The notes beneath the pieces were generated by a model. That model was given only the letters and a program-made list of their open reading frames with translations. It was not told where the DNA came from and made no database searches. From contig VAWU01000026.1 in the NCBI GenBank assembly GCA_005888325.1, forward strand, positions 51,153-97,394: a stretch of 46,242 nt of DNA, read 5' to 3'. Of the stretch, positions 41,294-46,242 are shown piece by piece. Within the stretch, counting starts at the first letter, position 1. Every line of letters begins with the position of its first letter. The translations under genes and the position numbers were made by a program. The stretch is from Actinomycetota bacterium (lineage in GTDB: Bacteria > Actinomycetota > Acidimicrobiia > Acidimicrobiales > AC-14).

Positions 41294-41647
41294 GTGCTTG
41301 AGATCCGGCTCGACGAAGGCGACGGCTACACGATCTGCCGCCCCGTCGGAGAGCTCGATGCTTATACGGTGGGCCAGTTCCGCGAGGCACTGGGCGAATT
41401 GGCGTCGAAGCCGAAGCTGCTCATCGACATGTCAGAGGTCCCGTTCGTCGACTCCGCGGGCCTCGGCGCGCTCATCGGCGGGATCCGGCGCGCCCGCGAG
41501 GGTGGCGGCGACGTCGCGGTGTGCTGCAACCGCCCGACGCTCGTGCGGCTGTTGCACACCACGGGCTTCGACCGCATCGTGACGGTGGCGGAGACGCTCG
41601 AGGAGGCGGCCGCGTCGCTCGGCGACGATCAGCCCGCGAACATGTAG
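41294..41647 (+). CDS. STAS-domain anti-sigma factor antagonist
   Basis: A 117-residue SpoIIAA/RsbV-like protein. S54 in FVDSAGLGALIGGIRRA is the phosphorylatable Ser, and CRPVGELDAYTVGQFREAL is the typical first strand and helix. GTG 41294 has an AGGAGGA ribosome site. Family members release a sigma factor by binding an anti-sigma kinase; no such kinase or sigma factor lies in the window. Its 3' end overlaps the convergent ATPase gene by 19 bp. Confidence 0.92.
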   Translation: MLEIRLDEGDGYTICRPVGELDAYTVGQFREALGELASKPKLLIDMSEVPFVDSAGLGALIGGIRRAREGGGDVAVCCNRPTLVRLLHTTGFDRIVTVAETLEEAAASLGDDQPANM

Positions 41648-42726
41648 CCGGCCACCTGGGCCAGGCCGTCGAGGTCGTGCACGTCGTCCCCGAGGAACGG
41701 CACGCGCACGGCCGGCGCCGGCGCCACTCGCGCCACCAAGGCCTCGACGTGGGCCTCCTCGCCGTCGGCGATGTTGCGGAAGTCGGCGAGGTTGGCGAAC
41801 AGCCGCCCGAGGTCGGTGCCGTCGAGGGTGTGGGCGCGCGCCCGGTCGGCCTCGCTCCTCCCCCGTCCGAACCGCGGGTGCATACGGTTGACGACGAGCG
41901 CCTCGATCCCGATGTCGGACTCCGCGAGCTTTCGGGCGAAGAACATGGCCTCGTCGACGGCGTCGCGCCGAGGTGACGCCACGAGGACGAAAGCGGTCTC
42001 GGGGTCGGAGAGCAGGGTGCGCACGTGCAGCGCCCGCTGGCGGAAGCCGTCCTCCATGCCCTCGAACGCCTGAAAGAAGGCGACCGCGTCCTGCACGACC
42101 TCGGTGCCGATGACCCTCGAGACGGCCCGCAGGAAAGTCTGCGTGGCGACGTTGACGGCCTTCAGGTACGCACGCGTCGGCATCATCAACAGGCGGAAGA
42201 GGCGGTTGTCGAGGAAACGGGTGAGTCGCCGCGGCGCGTCGAGGAAGTCGAGCGCGTTCCGCGACGGCGGCGTGTCGACGACGATGAGGTCGAAGCGGCC
42301 CTCCTCGTGCAGCTCGTAGAGCTTCTCCATGGCCATGTACTCCTGGGTGCCGGAGAGCGCGCCCGCGATGTTCCGGTAGAAGCGGTTCTCGAGGATGCTC
42401 GCCGCCTGCCTCGCGTCGGGCGCGTAGTGGGCCACGAGCGCGTCGAAGGTGCTCTTGGTGTCGAGCATCATCGCCCACAGCTCGCCCTCGCCCTCGTCGT
42501 GGGCGTGGATGAGCGCGGGATCGTTGGTGAGGCCCTCGAGCCCGAGCGCGTCGGCGAGGCGCTTCGCGGGGTCGATGGTGACGACGACCGTGCGCCGGCC
42601 CCGGCGCGCGGCCTCGAGCGCGATGACAGCGGCGACCGTGGTCTTGCCGACGCCGCCGGTGCCGCAGCAGACGACGACACCGCGCGTGTTGACCAGCGAG
42701 GCGAGGGGCTGCGGCCCCTCGCTCAT
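41629..42726 (-). CDS. ArsA/Get3-like ATPase, second of a pair
   Basis: A 365-residue P-loop ATPase. CGTGGVGKTTVAA (22-34) is the deviant Walker A of the ArsA/Get3 family, TIDPAKRLADALGLE is the switch region, and FDLIVVDTPPSRNALDFLDAP the Walker B region. Only one ATPase module is present, unlike double-domain ArsA. Its start overlaps the stop of the other ATPase by four bases, and mycobacteria encode a similar pair next to whiB4 (Rv3679-Rv3680). A cargo or redox role is inferred, not shown. Confidence 0.9.
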   Translation of the reverse strand: MSEGPQPLASLVNTRGVVVCCGTGGVGKTTVAAVIALEAARRGRRTVVVTIDPAKRLADALGLEGLTNDPALIHAHDEGEGELWAMMLDTKSTFDALVAHYAPDARQAASILENRFYRNIAGALSGTQEYMAMEKLYELHEEGRFDLIVVDTPPSRNALDFLDAPRRLTRFLDNRLFRLLMMPTRAYLKAVNVATQTFLRAVSRVIGTEVVQDAVAFFQAFEGMEDGFRQRALHVRTLLSDPETAFVLVASPRRDAVDEAMFFARKLAESDIGIEALVVNRMHPRFGRGRSEADRARAHTLDGTDLGRLFANLADFRNIADGEEAHVEALVARVAPAPAVRVPFLGDDVHDLDGLAQVAGYMFAG

Positions 42727-43685
42727 GCGATCACGTCCAGCGCCTCGATCTCGTGGGCCAGGGCGCCCGCCAGCCGGTCGATCTCGGTGAGCCCGAGGTC
42801 GGCTTCGAAGAGGAACGGCAGCCGGAGCTGCGGCAGCGGCAGCGCGGCCGCGAGGCGCTCGACCTGCTCGCGCTGGAGCGACTGGCGACCCCGGCGGAAC
42901 CGCCCCGCGGCCCGGAGCATGTCGGCCTCGCCGGGGCGCAGCGACGTGCCCGCCGCCTCGGCCGCGTGCTCGGGGTCGACGTCGAGGCCGTCGAGCTCGG
43001 GGTAGATCCCGTTCACGACGACCGGCCCGAGGCTCACACCGACCCGGTCCTCCAGAGCGAAGGCGGTCTCGACCAGCTCGTTCACCGGCGTCTCCTCCGG
43101 GAGCGTGACGAGCACGACCTGACAGCGGCGACGGTCGGTCAGCAGCTCGAGCACGTCCTCCGCCTGAGCACGCACGGGACCGACGCGCACGGCGTCGAGC
43201 AGGCCGCGTGAGCTCATGAGGAACGTGATCGCGTGGCCCGCGGCCGGAGCGTCGAGCACGATGAGGTCGGCCGCGCCGGCCCGCTCGAGCTGCTTGACCT
43301 TGCCCAGCACCAGGATGTCCCTGATGCCGGGCGCCGCCGTCGCCACGACGTCGAGCGCGCCCGAGCGCACCAACCGCTTCGAGATCCGCCGCAGGCCGTG
43401 GTCCACCAGGTACTCGAGCAGGGCGTCGTCAGGAGTCAGCGTGCGCGCCCGCACCTCCGCCGCGCCCGCGCCTCCCGGGTGCAGCACGGTCTCCTGGTAC
43501 GTGAGCTCGCCCGCGTCGAAGGTCGATGCGAGGCCGCTCTTGCCTTCCACCTCGACGATCAGCGTCGACAGCCCGGCGCCCGCGGCCATCCGCGCCAGCG
43601 CGGCGGTGACCGTCGTCTTGCCCACGCCTCCCTTCCCGGCCACGATGACCAGTCGGGTCTGGGAGCAGAACCCAGCAGGATCCAA
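42723..43685 (-). CDS. ArsA/Get3-like ATPase, first of a pair
   Basis: A 320-residue P-loop ATPase with VIVAGKGGVGKTTVTAALARMA at the N-terminus, IVEVEGKSGLASTF as a shortened switch region, and DLIVLDAPAAGHAITFL as Walker B. The TTG at 43685 is chosen because GAGAAGGG lies seven to ten bases upstream and longer frames run into the divergent gene. Sequence differs clearly from its partner, suggesting a heterodimer. Confidence 0.85.
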   Translation of the reverse strand: MDPAGFCSQTRLVIVAGKGGVGKTTVTAALARMAAGAGLSTLIVEVEGKSGLASTFDAGELTYQETVLHPGGAGAAEVRARTLTPDDALLEYLVDHGLRRISKRLVRSGALDVVATAAPGIRDILVLGKVKQLERAGAADLIVLDAPAAGHAITFLMSSRGLLDAVRVGPVRAQAEDVLELLTDRRRCQVVLVTLPEETPVNELVETAFALEDRVGVSLGPVVVNGIYPELDGLDVDPEHAAEAAGTSLRPGEADMLRAAGRFRRGRQSLQREQVERLAAALPLPQLRLPFLFEADLGLTEIDRLAGALAHEIEALDVIA

Positions 43686-43707
43686 CCGTGTCCCTTCTCG
43701 GAGGTTT

Positions 43708-44907
43708 GTGCACCCGTTGCGAACACTAGCGAGCGTATTGCTCGCGTTCGGCGCCCTCCTGACGCTCCCGGCGCCGGCCGTCGCCGCCGCGGGCCGGGTC
43801 GACGTGATCGAGGTGACGGGGCTCATCGACCCGGTCGAGGTGGACTTCATCGCCGCGTCGCTCCGGGACGCGGAGCGCGCTCGGGTCGAGGCGTTGATCA
43901 TCCAGCTGAACAGCGGGGGAGCCGTGGTCGCCGACTGGCGCCTCGATGCGCTGGTGCAGCGGCTCGCGAGCGCAAAGGTGCCCGTCGCGGTATGGGTGGG
44001 ACCGAGCAGCGCCCGGGCCTCGGGCGGCGCGTTGCGCATCGCGGATGCGGCCGACGTCGTGGGCGTCGCGCCGGGCGCGCGGGCGAGCGTCGCGCCGCGC
44101 ACGCGCGCCCGCGGCTCCGTGGGTGCGGCCGCCCGCGTCGACGCGCCGGTCCTCGGCGACTTCATCGTCGGGCTCGACGGGCTCCGGGTAGGCGGGCGCA
44201 CCCTCGACACGGCGACGGTGGTGCGCACTTCGCAGGGGCCGCGCCGTCAGCCGGTCGGCGTCACGTTCTCCAAGCCCGCGCTGCTGCCCCGTCTCCTGCA
44301 CACGGTGGCCAGCCCGTCGGTCGCCTACCTGCTGCTCGTCGCCGGCCTGGTGCTGATCGTCTTCGAGTTCTTCACCGTGGGCGTGGGGGTGGCCGGTGCG
44401 GTCGGCGCAGGATCGCTCATCCTGGCCCTCTACGGGTTGAGCGTGCTCCCCACTCGCCCGGTCTCCGCCGCGCTGCTCGCCGTGGGTGTCGCGGGCTTCG
44501 CCATCGACGTGCAGGCCGGCGCGCCGCGCACCTGGACGGTGATCGGCACCATCACGCTCCTGATCGGCTCGTTGCGGCTGTTCGACGGGCAGGTCGTCCC
44601 CTGGTGGACGGTCCTCCTCGTCGTCGGAGGAGTCGCGCTGCTGATGGTCGCGGGCATGCCCGCGATGCTGCGCGCCCGGTTCTCGACGCCGACCATCGGG
44701 CGCGAGTCGATGATCGGCGAGATGGGGGCGGCGGCGGCTGACGTCGACCCCGAGGGCACCGTCACGGTGCGGGGCGCGCTGTGGCGGGCCCGCACGAACC
44801 GCGCCACCCCGATCGTCGCGGGCGACGCCGTGCGGGTGGTGGCGATCGACGGCCTGCTGCTCGAGGTGGAGCCCGAGGAAGGTGGCGCCAAGGAGGCCCA
44901 CCATTAA
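43708..44907 (+). CDS. NfeD-family membrane serine protease homologue
   Basis: A 399-residue protein. A signal peptide (about 1-27) precedes a ClpP-class protease domain with LNSGGAVV and S105 in ARASGGAL; the family usually has a Ser-Ala-Gly arrangement here, so the Ser is kept. About five membrane helices (210-335) and an NfeD-type OB-fold C-terminus (GTVTVRGALWRARTNRATPI) follow. GTG 43708 is preceded by GGAGG at close spacing. It is divergent from the ATPase pair with only 22 bp between starts. Confidence 0.88.
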   Translation: MHPLRTLASVLLAFGALLTLPAPAVAAAGRVDVIEVTGLIDPVEVDFIAASLRDAERARVEALIIQLNSGGAVVADWRLDALVQRLASAKVPVAVWVGPSSARASGGALRIADAADVVGVAPGARASVAPRTRARGSVGAAARVDAPVLGDFIVGLDGLRVGGRTLDTATVVRTSQGPRRQPVGVTFSKPALLPRLLHTVASPSVAYLLLVAGLVLIVFEFFTVGVGVAGAVGAGSLILALYGLSVLPTRPVSAALLAVGVAGFAIDVQAGAPRTWTVIGTITLLIGSLRLFDGQVVPWWTVLLVVGGVALLMVAGMPAMLRARFSTPTIGRESMIGEMGAAAADVDPEGTVTVRGALWRARTNRATPIVAGDAVRVVAIDGLLLEVEPEEGGAKEAHH

Positions 44908-44926
44908 ACGGTCGCTTCGCTCCCCC

Positions 44927-44978
44927 GGCCGGGGCCCCAACCCCGGCCTCCTCCGAGCGTGGGGCCCCAACCCCACGC
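44927..44978 (+). repeat. Two tandem GC hairpins with identical loops
   Basis: Hairpin 1 (44927-44948) has arms GGCCGGGG and CCCCGGCC around CCCCAA; hairpin 2 (44957-44978) has arms GCGTGGGG and CCCCACGC around the same CCCCAA. The upper stem and loop are identical, while the lower stem differs on both sides and stays paired. They lie between nfeD and whiB and are flanked by GCTTCGCTCCCC and GCTTCGTTCCCC. Confidence 0.7.
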
Positions 44979-45088
44979 CGGCCGTGCAAATGGCGCTTCG
45001 TTCCCCGCGATCCACCCCTTGTTCAAGCTGGTGGGACGGCTGTAGGGTCCGGGCGAGATCCGACCTGGGGGTGGGGGTTTCCCTCGTT

Positions 45089-45352
45089 GTGAGCAGCCAA
45101 CGCGCCGAAGACCTGTGGCAGGACCGAGCGGCCTGTAAAGGTCCGCAGGCTGCTGTCTTCTTCCCGCCGCCGCATTTCGAGCGGAAGGACGAGAAGGAGG
45201 CGCGCGAGCAGCGGGCCAAGGCCATCTGCGCCACCTGCCCCGTACGCCGTCCCTGCCTCGACTACGCCATCTCGATCCGCGAGCCCCACGGGATCTGGGG
45301 CGGGCTGAACGAGCTGGAGCGGAAGTCGCTCCTCGGTACCCGGGTAGGTTAG
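45089..45352 (+). CDS. WhiB-family iron-sulfur regulator
   Basis: An 87-residue protein with the four [4Fe-4S] ligands C16, C47, C50 and C56 (ICATCPVRRPC) and the G-I-W-G-G turn (68-72) before a basic C-terminus. WhiB proteins are redox- and NO-sensitive partners of the principal sigma factor, found in actinobacteria. GTG 45089 is chosen; GTG 45071 is an alternative. TAGGGT near 45043 may be the -10 box, giving an untranslated leader. Beside the ATPase pair, its position resembles mycobacterial whiB4. Confidence 0.93.
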   Translation: MSSQRAEDLWQDRAACKGPQAAVFFPPPHFERKDEKEAREQRAKAICATCPVRRPCLDYAISIREPHGIWGGLNELERKSLLGTRVG

Positions 45353-45385
45353 GGGCCGCTCGCAAGGGTAACGTTGGTGCTCGCG

Positions 45386-46242
45386 ATGGTGAGCACGCCG
45401 CAAACCGGTCAGAACCCCCACGAGGGCGACCGGCACGACCCCGCAGACCGCTCCGACCACCGCCTCGTCTGGAAGCGGACCACCGTCGAAGGCAGGCTGG
45501 CCCTCTACGGAGAGGCCGGCGAGGGCCTGCCCGTCGTGTTCCTCCACGGCTGGGGGCTCGGGCAGCATGCCTACCGGCGGCCGCTCAAGCGCCTGGTCCA
45601 ACTGGGCTGCCACGTGTGGGCACCCGCCCTGCCCGGCTTCGGCGGCACCGCCGACCTGCCCGGCGACGACTTCTCGCTGGCCGGCTACGCGACCTGGCTC
45701 GACGAGTTCCTCCGGGTCGTCGACCTCGACGAGCCCGCGGTGGTCGTGGGCCACTCGTTCGGGGGCGGCGTCGCCATCAAGCTCGCGCACGACTTCCCGG
45801 AGCGCGTGCGTTCGCTCGTGCTCGTCAATTCGATCGGCGGCTCGGCGTGGGCGCACTCCGGATCGACCGTCCGCTCCATGGCCGAGCGGCCACTCTGGGA
45901 CTGGGGGCTGCACTTCCCGAGCGACGTGCTGCTGATCCCTCAACTCGCCCGCGTGCTCCCGGTGATCCTGCAAGAAGCGGTGCCCAACCTGGTTCGCAAC
46001 CCGCGTGCCCTCCTGCGCGTCGCCGACCTGGCGCGCCGGGCCGACCTCACGCTCGAGCTCGAGGCGCTGAAGGAGCGACGCCTGCCGGTCGTCGTGCTCT
46101 GGGGTGACAGCGACCGCATCATCCCGAAGCCCAGCTTCGACGCCCTGTGTCGCGCCATCGGCTCGGAGGGCGAGGTCGTGAACGGCAACCACTCGTGGCT
46201 GCTGGCCGACCCCGACAGCTTCGGCGAGGTCATGACGAACGT
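45386..46242 (+). CDS. Alpha/beta hydrolase, cut by the window end
   Basis: At least 285 residues from ATG 45386, open to the last base. VVFLHGWGLGQHAYR is the oxyanion region, VGHSFGGGVAIKLA the nucleophile elbow, WGDSDRIIP the acid and NGNHSWLL the catalytic His, so the core is almost complete. TAACGT at 45370-45375 lies 11 bases? upstream region and could be its -10 box. No signal peptide. The substrate is unknown. Confidence 0.88.
   Translation, partial: MVSTPQTGQNPHEGDRHDPADRSDHRLVWKRTTVEGRLALYGEAGEGLPVVFLHGWGLGQHAYRRPLKRLVQLGCHVWAPALPGFGGTADLPGDDFSLAGYATWLDEFLRVVDLDEPAVVVGHSFGGGVAIKLAHDFPERVRSLVLVNSIGGSAWAHSGSTVRSMAERPLWDWGLHFPSDVLLIPQLARVLPVILQEAVPNLVRNPRALLRVADLARRADLTLELEALKERRLPVVVLWGDSDRIIPKPSFDALCRAIGSEGEVVNGNHSWLLADPDSFGEVMTN

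Overview
The window is a GC-rich stretch of chromosome from an actinobacterium. The evidence is a WhiB iron-sulfur regulator, a BldD-type regulator, a mycothiol-dependent-isomerase-fold protein, a candidate small epsilon subunit beside an acyl-CoA carboxylase beta subunit, and many start codons placed 6-10 nt after a TANNNT promoter box (leaderless genes). Gene content and style suggest a non-Streptomyces lineage, possibly Acidimicrobiia-like; that placement is inference. I see no phage, insertion sequence, integron or CRISPR array.

Layout. 0-3.2 kb: a membrane GGDEF-EAL protein followed by a BldD-type regulator that carries the c-di-GMP-binding signature. 3.2-8.0 kb: a tightly coupled seven-gene minus-strand operon (split ChrB-like proteins, MFS transporter, ABM-like protein, ferredoxin-domain protein, membrane protein). 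It faces a frameshifted fatty-acid-hydroxylase gene across a mirror-symmetric divergent promoter with two near-identical operators. 8.0-12.5 kb: tRNA-Ser(CGA), tadA, an anchored unknown protein and tRNA-Ser(GGA) on the minus strand, then the classical SRP RNA-dnaX-ybaB-recR cassette.

12.5-29.5 kb: acyl-CoA metabolism interleaved with DNA repair. Thiolase, crotonyl-CoA carboxylase/reductase, ethylmalonyl/methylmalonyl-CoA epimerase, acyl-CoA carboxylase beta and a candidate epsilon, ethylmalonyl-CoA mutase and 3-hydroxybutyryl-CoA dehydrogenase together give most of the first half of the ethylmalonyl-CoA pathway. Between them lie a UvrD-like helicase, a 5'-3' exonuclease, a secreted unknown protein, a phosphoesterase, an FtsX-type permease and a degenerate GGDEF protein.

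29.6-36.5 kb: an S51 peptidase, two cyclophilins, and the aspartate pathway genes lysC (with an internal beta-subunit start) and asd, separated by a DUF4012 gene and a small LPLTG surface protein; then a MazG-like protein. 36.5-41.7 kb: a hydrolase, a TetR regulator whose promoter carries a 13-bp core identical to Tn10 tetO2, a DinB/mycothiol-type enzyme, a matrixin-like secreted protease, tRNA-Pro(CGG), a receiver protein and a STAS protein. 41.6-46.2 kb: a pair of ArsA/Get3-like ATPases divergent from an NfeD protease homologue, a pair of covarying GC hairpins, a WhiB gene, and a hydrolase cut by the window end.
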